From positions 310,001 through 374,000 of the forward strand of contig NZ_SOAV01000001.1 of NCBI RefSeq assembly GCF_004364245.1: a stretch of DNA of 64,000 nucleotides. The letters run 5' to 3'. The notes below the pieces were generated by a model. It had not been told where the DNA came from, searched no databases, and worked only from the letters and a program-made list of their open reading frames with translations. Source of the stretch: Streptomyces sp. BK208 (GTDB lineage Bacteria; Actinomycetota; Actinomycetes; Streptomycetales; Streptomycetaceae). Shown here one piece after another: positions 33,769 to 42,378 of the stretch; the stretch's first letter is position 1, and the number at the start of each line of letters is the position of its first letter. The translations under genes and the position numbers were made by a program.

Positions 33769-35151
33769 GTGTTCTTTGTCGACGTCCTGGAGACCGAGTC
33801 GCTGGGCAACCGCGGCTACCTGGCGGGCGGCTCCCGCTCGGCCGTGGTGGTGGACCCGCCGCGGGACGTCGACCGGGTCATCGCCGCGGCCGCCCGGCGC
33901 GGGGTGCGGATCACCGCCGTCGCCGAGACCCACGTCCACAACGACTACGTCACCGGCGGCCTGGAGCTGGCCCGCCTCACCGGCGCGCGCTATCTGGTGC
34001 CGGCCGGGGCCGAGGTGGCGTACGCGCGCGTGGCGGTGGCCGACGGCGACGTGGAACCGGTCGACGAGGAGCTGGAGCTGCGCGCGGTGGCCACTCCGGG
34101 ACACACCCCGCACCACACCTCGTACGTCCTCCGGCGGGCGGGGCGGGCCGTGGCCGCCTTCACCGGCGGTTCGCTGCTGATCGGCACCGTGGGGCGGCCC
34201 GACCTCGTGGAGCCGCGGCTGACCGAGGAACTGGCCCGCGCGCAGCACGCCTCCGCGCACCGCCTCGCCGACCAGCTCGACGACGACGTGAGCGTGCTGC
34301 CCACGCACGGCTTCGGCAGCTTCTGCTCCTCCTCGGTCTCCGGCGGCGAACGGAGCACCGTCGGCGCCGAGAAGGCGGCCAACCCGGCGCTCCTCCAGGA
34401 CGTGGAGACCTTCGTCCGGGAACTGCTGGCGGGGCTGGACGACGTGCCCGCCTACTACGCCCACATGGCGCCGGTGAACAGCGACGGCCCCGCTCCTGTG
34501 GACCTGAGCGAACCCCGCCGCGCGGACGCGGAGGAAATAGCCCGGCGTCTCGCCGCCGGCGAGTGGGTCGTGGACCTGCGCTCCCGGGTGGCCTTCGCCG
34601 CCGGACACGTCGCCGGGTCGCTCAACTTCGAGGTCGACGGGCAGCTCGCCACCTACCTGGCCTGGATGATCCCGTGGGGCAGGCCGGTGACGCTGCTCGC
34701 ACACAGCGCGGACGACCTGGCCCGCGCCCAGCGCGAGCTGGCCCGGGTGGGCATCGACCGGCCGGCCGCGGCGGCGGTGGGCTCCCCGGCCGACTGGGTG
34801 GTGGACGGGGAGCGGCCGGTCTCGTTCCGGCGTGCCTCGTTCGCGGAGCTGGCCGCGGCGCGGCGGGGCGGCGGGGACGTGGTCGTCGTCGACGTGCGCC
34901 GGGCGGCCGAACGCGCCGCCGGATGGGTCCGGGACAGCGTGCACCTGCCCGTCCACGAGATCCGGGACCGCCTCGACGAGGTGCCGCCCGGCACCGTGTG
35001 GGTGCACTGCGCGGGCGGGATGCGCGCGGCGGTGGCCGCGTCCGTGCTGGACGCCGCCGGCCGGGACGTGGTCGCGGTCGACGACGGTTTCGCCGCGGCG
35101 GCCGAGGCCGGTCTCCCGCTCGTGACGCCCTCGGGCGGCTCCGCCGCATGA
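33769..35151 (+). CDS. Metallo-beta-lactamase persulfide dioxygenase fused to two rhodanese domains
   Basis: Protein of 460 aa. Residues 1-250 form an ETHE1-like metallo-beta-lactamase domain with iron ligands in THVHND (His55, His57, Asp59) and GHTPHH; these enzymes oxidise glutathione- or mycothiol-type persulfide to sulfite. Rhodanese domain 1 (about 250-350) has no active-site Cys (LLAHSADD). Domain 2 (about 360-460) keeps HCAGGMRA with Cys414. GTG 33769 is chosen for the domain start, with GGAAAGG about 12 nt upstream. Its stop overlaps the next start (ATGA). Two CstR-type operators in front imply induction by sulfide or persulfide. Confidence 0.9.
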   Translation: MFFVDVLETESLGNRGYLAGGSRSAVVVDPPRDVDRVIAAAARRGVRITAVAETHVHNDYVTGGLELARLTGARYLVPAGAEVAYARVAVADGDVEPVDEELELRAVATPGHTPHHTSYVLRRAGRAVAAFTGGSLLIGTVGRPDLVEPRLTEELARAQHASAHRLADQLDDDVSVLPTHGFGSFCSSSVSGGERSTVGAEKAANPALLQDVETFVRELLAGLDDVPAYYAHMAPVNSDGPAPVDLSEPRRADAEEIARRLAAGEWVVDLRSRVAFAAGHVAGSLNFEVDGQLATYLAWMIPWGRPVTLLAHSADDLARAQRELARVGIDRPAAAAVGSPADWVVDGERPVSFRRASFAELAAARRGGGDVVVVDVRRAAERAAGWVRDSVHLPVHEIRDRLDEVPPGTVWVHCAGGMRAAVAASVLDAAGRDVVAVDDGFAAAAEAGLPLVTPSGGSAA

Positions 35152-35891
35152 CGCCGCTGATCCTCGCCCTGTTCGCCGGGGCCGTGGCCGGTGTGTCCCT
35201 GGGCGCGCTGGGAGCGGGCGGCAGCATCCTCACCGTGCCGGCGCTGGTCTACCTGCTCGGCTTCACCCCGGCGGCGGCGACCACCGCGAGCCTGGCCGTC
35301 GTGATCGTCACGTCGGTCACCGCGCTGGTGGCCCACGCCAGGGCGGGAGCCGTCCGGTGGCGGGCCGGGCTGCTGTTCGCGGCGGCGGGTGTCCTGCCGG
35401 CCGCCGGGGCCGGAGCCCTGTCGGCGCGCATACCGGGGGCGGTACTGACGCTGCTGTTCGCGGCCCTGGCCGCGCTGGCCGGCCTGCACATGCTGGGCCG
35501 GCGCACGTCGCCGGCCATGGGCACCGTTTCGGGGGCGCGCGCGGCCGGGGCCGGGGCCGGTCTCGGTGCCGTGACCGGGTTTCTCGGAGTCGGCGGCGGC
35601 TTCCTCGCGGTGCCCGCGCTGGTGACGGTGCTGGCCGTGCCGATGAGCGCGGCGGTGGGTACGAGCCTGCTGGTGGTCGCCGCCAACGCGCTGGTGGCCC
35701 TCGCCGGCCGGGCGTACACCGCCGTGCACCTGGACCTCGCGCTGCTCCTGCCGTTCCTCGCGGCCGCGGTCCTCGGCGCGTGGGACGGCAGGCGGCTGGC
35801 CGCGCGGGTCTCTCCGGAGACGCTGCGGCGCGTCTTCGGCGCCGTACTGCTGGGCGTGGCCCTGGCGATGGGCGCGGCGTCGGTCCTGTGA
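35148..35891 (+). CDS. TauE/SafE-family sulfite/sulfur-anion permease
   Basis: Membrane protein of 247 aa with about eight hydrophobic segments and the two TauE/SafE repeats: GAVAGVSLGALGAGGSILTV at the start and GLGAVTGFLGVGGGFLAVPAL in the middle. The family exports sulfite or organosulfonates and is also annotated in thiosulfate handling. ATG 35148 overlaps the stop of the persulfide dioxygenase gene, so the product that makes sulfite and its probable exporter are co-translated. It converges on the CstR-type gene. Confidence 0.9.
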   Translation: MTPLILALFAGAVAGVSLGALGAGGSILTVPALVYLLGFTPAAATTASLAVVIVTSVTALVAHARAGAVRWRAGLLFAAAGVLPAAGAGALSARIPGAVLTLLFAALAALAGLHMLGRRTSPAMGTVSGARAAGAGAGLGAVTGFLGVGGGFLAVPALVTVLAVPMSAAVGTSLLVVAANALVALAGRAYTAVHLDLALLLPFLAAAVLGAWDGRRLAARVSPETLRRVFGAVLLGVALAMGAASVL

Positions 35892-35914
35892 TCCCTTACC
35901 GCGCCCGGTGGACG

Positions 35915-36954
<1,040 letters not shown>

Positions 36955-36974
36955 GGCCGAGCCGCGCCGGCGAC

Positions 36975-37012
36975 GACGGGCGCCGACCCTCTTTCCAGGG
37001 TCGGCGCCCGTC
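36975..37012 (+). terminator. Rho-independent terminator after the rhodanese gene
   Basis: A 16-bp perfect stem (36975-36990 with 36997-37012) around the loop CTTTCC, followed by AATTTT. It ends the persulfide cluster and isolates it from the TetR gene. Confidence 0.9.
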
Positions 37013-37016
37013 AATT

Positions 37017-37048
37017 TTGCATGACATGCATCTTTGCATACCATGCAA
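37017..37048. promoter_or_regulatory. Tandem TetR operators
   Basis: Two 15-bp sites start 17 bp apart: TTGCATGACATGCAT (37017-37031, one mismatch) and TTGCATACCATGCAA (37034-37048, perfect). The second ends 3 bp before the TetR start codon, so binding would block its own transcription. Presumably the downstream efflux gene is regulated through the same promoter. Confidence 0.8.
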
Positions 37049-37051
37049 CTT

Positions 37052-37702
37052 ATGTCGGGGAAGAGTGCCGCGGGGGGCGGTCTGCGGGAGCGGAAGAAGC
37101 GGGCCACACGGGCCGCTCTGGCCGAGGCCGCGGTACGGCTCGCCGCCGAACACGGGGCGGAGAAGGTCACCGTCGAGGCGATCAGCGCCGCGGCCGGGGT
37201 GTCCGTGCGTACCTTCTTCAACTACTTCGACAGCCGCGACGACGCCTTCGTGGTCATCGACGCGGACGCGGGCGCACGCATGCGGCGTGCCGTCCTCGAA
37301 GCACCGGCCGAACTCTCCCCGCTGGCGGCCCTGCGCGAGGCCATGGCGGCGGAGCTGGCCGAGGCGGAGCAGCAGCACGAGCTGTGGCGGCTGCACGCCG
37401 AGGTCCTGCACGCCTCACCGCACCTCCTGGCGCGCGGCGTCGGGGCCCACATGGCGGCCGAGGCGGACCTCGCGGACGCCATCGCCGAACGCCTGCGCGG
37501 GGCCGGCGGCACGAGCGGTGCCGGGTCCGTGGCGGAGGCCGGATCCGGGCTCTACCCGCGGCTGCTGGCCGCGGTGGCGGGCGCCGCGGTGCGCACCAGC
37601 GTGGACCACTGGTCCGCCCACCAGGAGGAAGCCGCCTTCCTCGACGTCTTCCACAAGGTGTTCAGCCTCCTCGCCGCCGGTCTCCCGGCGCCCCCCGCGT
37701 AG
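37052..37702 (+). CDS. TetR-family repressor
   Basis: TetR regulator of 216 aa. The helix-turn-helix is at about residues 35-55 (EAISAAAGVSVRTFFNYFDS), followed by a divergent helical ligand domain. ATG 37052 is used because the frame then begins with MSGKSAAGGGLRERKK; no ribosome site precedes it, so the mRNA may be leaderless. An upstream in-frame ATG at 37034 lies inside the operator. Located 50 bp before a DHA2 efflux pump and preceded by its own tandem operators, it is the probable drug-responsive repressor of that pump. Confidence 0.92.
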   Translation: MSGKSAAGGGLRERKKRATRAALAEAAVRLAAEHGAEKVTVEAISAAAGVSVRTFFNYFDSRDDAFVVIDADAGARMRRAVLEAPAELSPLAALREAMAAELAEAEQQHELWRLHAEVLHASPHLLARGVGAHMAAEADLADAIAERLRGAGGTSGAGSVAEAGSGLYPRLLAAVAGAAVRTSVDHWSAHQEEAAFLDVFHKVFSLLAAGLPAPPA

Positions 37703-37752
37703 CCTCCGCGCCGGACTGCGCGTCCCATCAGACCACCACCGAAAGAGATGTC

Positions 37753-39366
37753 GTGACCGCTACCCAGGCGCCCGCCGACGCGCCGCCCACCTCCATGAGC
37801 CACCGGCAGATACTCCAGGCCATGTCGGGCCTGATGGCCGGCATGTTCGTCGCGATCCTGGCCGGCACCGTCGTGGCCAACGCACTGCCCACGATCATCG
37901 CCGACCTGGGCGCCAGCCAGTCGTCGTACACCTGGGTCGTCACCTCCGAACTCCTGGCGATGACCGCGACGGTGCCCCTGTGGGGCAAGCTGTCCGACCT
38001 CTTCAACAAGAAGCTGCTGCTCCAGCTGTCGCTGGGCATGTTCGTGGTCGGCTCGCTGCTGGCCGGCTTCTCGCACGGCGTCGGGCTGCTGATCTTCAGC
38101 CGGGTCGTGCAGGGCATCGGCGCGGGCGGTCTGACCGCGCTCGCGCAGGTCGTGATGGCCTCCGTCATCCCGCCCCGCCAGCTGGGCAAGTACGCCGGCA
38201 TCTTCGGCGCCGTCTTCGCCGTGGGCACGGTGGCCGGACCACTGGTCGGCGGTGTCCTGGTGGACACCTCGTGGCTGGGCTGGCGCTGGTGCTTCTTCAT
38301 CGGCGTGCCCTTCGCGCTGCTCGCCATCGCCCTGCTCCAGCGCACCCTGCGTCTGCCCACCGTCAAGCGCGAGGTGCGCATCGACTGGCTCGGCGCGTTC
38401 CTGCTCGTCGCCGGTGTCTGCGCCCTGCTGATCTGGGTGTCGCTGGCCGGCAACGAGTTCGACTGGGCGTCCTGGCAGACCGGTGTGCTCACCGGCGGCG
38501 GTGTGCTGCTGCTCGTCGCCGCGGTGTTCGTCGAGGCCCGCACCGCCGAGCCGGTCATCCCGCTCGGCATCTTCAAGAACCGCACGGTCACCCTGACCAC
38601 CGTGGCCAGCCTCCTGGTCGGTGTCGCCATGTTCGGCGGGACCGTCTTCCTCTCGCAGTACTTCCAGATCTCCCTGGGCAAGTCACCGACCGTGGCGGGT
38701 CTGATGAGCCTGCCGATGATCCTCGGCCTCCTGGTGTCGTCCACCGTCGCCGGACAGGTCATCAGCCGCACCGGCAAGTGGAAGCGGTACCTGGTGGCGG
38801 GCGCGGTGATCATGGCCGTGGGCCTCGCCCTGCTGGCCACCATCGACGCGAAGACCGACTTCGGTCTGCTCAGCCTCTACATGGCGGTCCTGGGTGTCGG
38901 CGTCGGCATGCTGATGCAGAACCTGGTGCTCGCCGCGCAGAACGACGTGGCCGCCACCGACCTGGGCGCCGCGACCTCCGTGCTGTCGTTCTTCCGCAGC
39001 ATGGGCGGCACCATCGGCGTCAGCGTCCTCGGCGCGATCCTCGCCAACCGGGTCGCCAGTGAGACGGCCAAGGGGCTCAGCAGCGCGGGCGTCACCGTGC
39101 CCGACGGCGGCGGCTCCGGCGAGGGCAGCGTCCCGGACATGTCCACGCTGCCCGGCCCGATGCGGACGATCGTCGAGCACGCCTACGCCGTCGCCACGGC
39201 CGACCTGTTCCTGATCGCCACGCCGTTCGCCGTACTGGCCCTGGTCGCGGTCGTCTTCATCAAGGAGAAGCCGCTGAAGACCACCAGCGGCATGGAGCGG
39301 CTGGCCGAGGAGTCCGGCGAGGGCGGTGCGGCGCCGACCGAGAAGGACCCGGCGCCGGTCGCCTGA
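37753..39366 (+). CDS. DHA2-family (EmrB/QacA) drug efflux MFS transporter
   Basis: Proton-driven multidrug exporter of 537 aa with 14 predicted membrane segments. Family motifs are visible: motif A region GKLSDLFNKKLLLQL, motif B SRVVQGIGAGGLTALAQVVM, motif C GAVFAVGTVAGPLVGGVLVD and the WRWCFFIGVPFAL segment. GTG 37753 gives a normal N-terminus. It forms an operon with the TetR gene (50-bp gap) and ends at a strong hairpin. Substrates are presumably lipophilic antibiotics or dyes. Confidence 0.95.
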   Translation: MTATQAPADAPPTSMSHRQILQAMSGLMAGMFVAILAGTVVANALPTIIADLGASQSSYTWVVTSELLAMTATVPLWGKLSDLFNKKLLLQLSLGMFVVGSLLAGFSHGVGLLIFSRVVQGIGAGGLTALAQVVMASVIPPRQLGKYAGIFGAVFAVGTVAGPLVGGVLVDTSWLGWRWCFFIGVPFALLAIALLQRTLRLPTVKREVRIDWLGAFLLVAGVCALLIWVSLAGNEFDWASWQTGVLTGGGVLLLVAAVFVEARTAEPVIPLGIFKNRTVTLTTVASLLVGVAMFGGTVFLSQYFQISLGKSPTVAGLMSLPMILGLLVSSTVAGQVISRTGKWKRYLVAGAVIMAVGLALLATIDAKTDFGLLSLYMAVLGVGVGMLMQNLVLAAQNDVAATDLGAATSVLSFFRSMGGTIGVSVLGAILANRVASETAKGLSSAGVTVPDGGGSGEGSVPDMSTLPGPMRTIVEHAYAVATADLFLIATPFAVLALVAVVFIKEKPLKTTSGMERLAEESGEGGAAPTEKDPAPVA

Positions 39367-39384
39367 GGCGACCCGGCGCGATGA

Positions 39385-39425
39385 CAGCGGGGCCGCCCGT
39401 CCGATCCGGACGGGCGGCCCCGCTG
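39385..39425. terminator. Hairpin terminator between efflux and propeller genes
   Basis: A 19-bp perfect stem (39385-39403 with 39407-39425) closed by the 3-base ATC. It separates the converging MFS and beta-propeller genes and may work in both directions. Confidence 0.88.
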
Positions 39426-39449
39426 CCGTGTGCGGCGGCGGACCGGAGG

Positions 39450-40454
39450 TCAGCCGCGGGCCACCGCGATCGAACCGGCCAGCCGCTCCCCCGCCTCGTA
39501 GACCATGTACGGGACGCCGTGGTCGGTGCCGAAGGACGGGGACGCCGCACGGCCGTTCTCCGGCGCGGTGCCGTGGGAGTCGTAGAAGACGCCGAGATGC
39601 CTGCGGAGCGAGAAGTCGTTGCCGACCTCGGTGATCATCAGGTCGCCGCCGCTCTCCTTGTCCTTGTTGTAGACGACGTAGGTGCTGTCGTTCCGGTGCA
39701 GCAGGTGCGGGCCGCCCACGTTGACCGCGCCGACGTCCGTGTGGCGCACCAGGGGCTCCTGGGAGAACGTCCAGGTGCGGCCGTCCGCGGACCAGCCCCA
39801 GCCGATGTCACGGTGGTTGGTGGTGTTGTTCACCATGAAGACCATGACGTAGTGGGCGCCGCGCGCGGGCAGTTCGTGCGGGAAGACCCGGGCGTACGAG
39901 GTCTCGGTGGTGCCGGAGGGCAGCACCGAGGTGTTCAGCACGACCTTGTCGTAGGTGAAGTGGATGCCGTCGCTGGAGCGGGCGAGCCTGGTCGTGGTGT
40001 TCTCGCCGTGGAAGTACAGCCACATCTCCTTGTTGCCCTCGTGCCACATCACGTGCGGCGAGGAGACGTGGCTGACGGAGTAGTGCGGCGCCCACTTGTT
40101 GGAGACGATCGGGTTGTCCGGGTACTCCGTGAAGGGGCCCTCCAGCGAGTCGCCGTAGGCCAGGCAGATGCCGCCGGGGGCGTCGTGCGGGGCGTAGTAC
40201 AGGTAGTAGCGGCCGAGCCGGCCGCTCGCGGGCAGCCGGTCGTAGACGCCCCGGACGGTCGGGAAGATGATCTCGCCGGTGGGATTGTAGGCAAGCCTGG
40301 ACGGCGTCAGCAGGGTGCGGACGTAGGTGTAGTCGGGGAAGCCGCCGGGCGCGGCGGAGGCGGTGGGCGCCACGGTGGCACCCAGCGCGAGGGCGGCGCC
40401 GGTGGCGGCCGTGCCCTTCAGGAACAGACGGCGGTCGAGGTGCGGCTCGGGCAT
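39450..40454 (-). CDS. Tat-exported five-bladed beta-propeller glycoside hydrolase-like protein
   Basis: Secreted protein of 334 aa. A twin-arginine signal (DRRLFLKG, then a hydrophobic stretch ending ASA) covers about 35 residues. The mature part has repeated propeller strands: YYLYYAPHDAPGGICLAYG, SLEGPFTEYPDNPIV, MWLYFHGENTTTRLARSSDG, and AHYVMVFMVNNTTNHRDIGW. It belongs broadly with GH43/GH32/GH117-type folds, but I cannot pin the family or the catalytic acids. Last gene of the LacI operon, it would act outside the cell on the substrate whose breakdown product the permease imports. Confidence 0.72.
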   Translation of the reverse strand: MPEPHLDRRLFLKGTAATGAALALGATVAPTASAAPGGFPDYTYVRTLLTPSRLAYNPTGEIIFPTVRGVYDRLPASGRLGRYYLYYAPHDAPGGICLAYGDSLEGPFTEYPDNPIVSNKWAPHYSVSHVSSPHVMWHEGNKEMWLYFHGENTTTRLARSSDGIHFTYDKVVLNTSVLPSGTTETSYARVFPHELPARGAHYVMVFMVNNTTNHRDIGWGWSADGRTWTFSQEPLVRHTDVGAVNVGGPHLLHRNDSTYVVYNKDKESGGDLMITEVGNDFSLRRHLGVFYDSHGTAPENGRAASPSFGTDHGVPYMVYEAGERLAGSIAVARG

Positions 40455-40479
40455 GTCGACTCCTGGGGAGAGGGGGAGG

Positions 40480-41760
40480 TCACAGGTACTGGGCGGCGGT
40501 GACGCACAGGCCGCCGAGGGCGACCAGCCACACGTAGGGCAGGGTGCGGACCATGACCTGCTGCGGGCCGACGCCCGCGTACTGGGCGGCCCACACGGTC
40601 TGGGTGCTGGTCGGGTCGGCGACGCCGAAGACCTGGTTGTACGAGGTGGCCATGCCGAGGACGGCGACGGCCGGGTAGATGCCGGTGGCGATGAGGACGC
40701 CCGCGATGCCCGCGCCGAGCCCGAACACGTTGAGCGGGCCCCGGTACAGGCACAGCGGGACCAGCGCGGTGAAGACGACGACGAACAGCACCGGGTTCTG
40801 CGGGCTGACCGCCTTCATCAGCGGCTCCAGCGCGTCCACCGCGCCGGGGAGCTTGACGGCCGCGAGCAGGATGCCGATCGCCACGAACAGGGCGAGCGGC
40901 GGCGCGGCCACCTCGAAGCCGCCGTACAGGGTGCGCAGCAGCCGCTTGTTCATCTCGCCCGGCCTGGTGGTGGTGACCAGCGCGTAGAGCACCCCGGCCA
41001 GCATCGAGGGGATGATGGCCACGTCCAGGCCGAGAGCCAGGACCAGCGGGACCACCGGGGCGAGCAGCGCGTACCAGGGTGCGTCACCGAGGCGTTCGCG
41101 GCGCGGGGCGGGGCGCGCGGAGACGGACTTGAGCGACCACGCGTGCTCGGTGCCGCGCCGCCGGTTCTCGATGACGACGTAGGCGACGGCCGCGACCAGG
41201 GCGAACGGGAACAGCTTCACCATGAAGCCGCGGACGGTGTCGACGGGCAGGTCGAGCGCGGTGGAGAAGAACTGCCAGACCGGCAGTTCGAAGGGGACAC
41301 CGACGGCGATGCCCATGAGCACCGTGCCCGCGGCCGTCACCTTCGGCACGCCGACGGCGACCATGGCGGGGATGCCGATGATGCCTGCCAGCATCGCGGC
41401 GGGCGCCGAGCCGGTGACGGTGCCGACGAGCGCGGAGACGGCGAGGACGCCGAGGGCGACGACGGTGGGCCGGTCGCCGCCGAACTCGACGATCTTGCGG
41501 ACGAGGGTGCCGGCGATGCCGGTCTCGTCGAGCAGCTTGCCGAGCCAGGAGCCGAGGATGATGGCGACCATCGTCGCCGCGAGCGCCGGGGCGCCCTCCT
41601 GGAGAACCGTGTCCAGGACGCTGTTCTCACCGGTCAGGGGCGCGCCGGAGAGGAAGGCGATGACCACGGCCAGCAGCACCAGAGCGAAGGCGGTGGGGAG
41701 CTTGCGGGTGAGCATCGCGGCGACGCCGGCCGCCATGACGAGGAGGATGACGACACCCAT
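40480..41760 (-). CDS. Ion-transporter superfamily permease (GntP/CitM/DcuC-like)
   Basis: Membrane protein of 426 aa with about twelve hydrophobic segments and two symmetric halves: GTVTGSAPAAMLAGIIGIPAM in the first and LCLYRGPLNVFGLGAGIAGVL in the second. This resembles transporters for gluconate, citrate or C4-dicarboxylates, so an organic acid is the likely cargo. ATG 41760 lies 3 bp after the HExxH gene stop. Middle of the LacI operon; the cargo may be the substrate of the oxoprolinase. The exact family could not be decided by eye. Confidence 0.75.
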   Translation of the reverse strand: MGVVILLVMAAGVAAMLTRKLPTAFALVLLAVVIAFLSGAPLTGENSVLDTVLQEGAPALAATMVAIILGSWLGKLLDETGIAGTLVRKIVEFGGDRPTVVALGVLAVSALVGTVTGSAPAAMLAGIIGIPAMVAVGVPKVTAAGTVLMGIAVGVPFELPVWQFFSTALDLPVDTVRGFMVKLFPFALVAAVAYVVIENRRRGTEHAWSLKSVSARPAPRRERLGDAPWYALLAPVVPLVLALGLDVAIIPSMLAGVLYALVTTTRPGEMNKRLLRTLYGGFEVAAPPLALFVAIGILLAAVKLPGAVDALEPLMKAVSPQNPVLFVVVFTALVPLCLYRGPLNVFGLGAGIAGVLIATGIYPAVAVLGMATSYNQVFGVADPTSTQTVWAAQYAGVGPQQVMVRTLPYVWLVALGGLCVTAAQYL

Positions 41761-41763
41761 GGG

Positions 41764-42378
41764 TCAGTTCTCTCTTCTTGCGTCACGTGTAGGTGGTGGG
41801 GTGGGCGCGCCGTCGGCTTCGGCGGCCACGGCGGCGGTCAGCAGCAGCGGGCTGCGGCCGAGCCCGCAGACGGTACGGGCGTAGGCGTGCGCGGCCACCT
41901 CCTCCGCACCCGCGACGTGTCCGGGTACGCGCAGCCGGCCCAGCCGCAGGGCGCTGTGGCCGAGGGCTCGTTTCAGGGCGGCCCGGGCGGGCCCGTGGTG
42001 GAGGTGGACGTGCACCGCCTCGTGGGCGAGGGCGGCCGCCCGTACGGAGCCGGGCGGGTACCAGTCGCGCCAGCCGCGGGCGTCGACGACCCGTTCGGCG
42101 AGGGCGATGGTGTCGGTGTACAGCTCGACGGTGGCCGGTCTGGAGGTGTACCGGGCGAGCAGGCCCCGGGCGAGTCCGCCCTCGCTCTCCACGATCCGCG
42201 CGGTGCACTCGACGGGCGCGAGTGCGGCGCCGTACGCGTCGGCCGCCCGCGCCCACCGGCGCAGCAGCTCCGGGTCGCGGTGCTCGTGGGTCGGGGTGGC
42301 GGCCAGCAGCCGCACCGCCCACCCGATGTCGTCGGTGGCGGCGAGGTCCGCCCGCGCGGTGGCGTTCTCGACGGTCAC
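41764..42378 (-). CDS. HExxH putative zinc-metallopeptidase-like protein
   Basis: Soluble protein of 204 aa of a family I do not recognise. It has HEAVH (119-123), and 36 residues later EEVAAHAY (159-166), which fits the third Glu ligand of gluzincin peptidases. There is no signal peptide or membrane segment, so it would act in the cytoplasm. GTG 42378 overlaps the stop of the oxoprolinase gene (GTGA), so the two are co-translated, hinting that it processes or assists that enzyme. The ending PTPPPTRDARREN is a likely flexible tail. Confidence 0.65.
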   Translation of the reverse strand: MTVENATARADLAATDDIGWAVRLLAATPTHEHRDPELLRRWARAADAYGAALAPVECTARIVESEGGLARGLLARYTSRPATVELYTDTIALAERVVDARGWRDWYPPGSVRAAALAHEAVHVHLHHGPARAALKRALGHSALRLGRLRVPGHVAGAEEVAAHAYARTVCGLGRSPLLLTAAVAAEADGAPTPPPTRDARREN

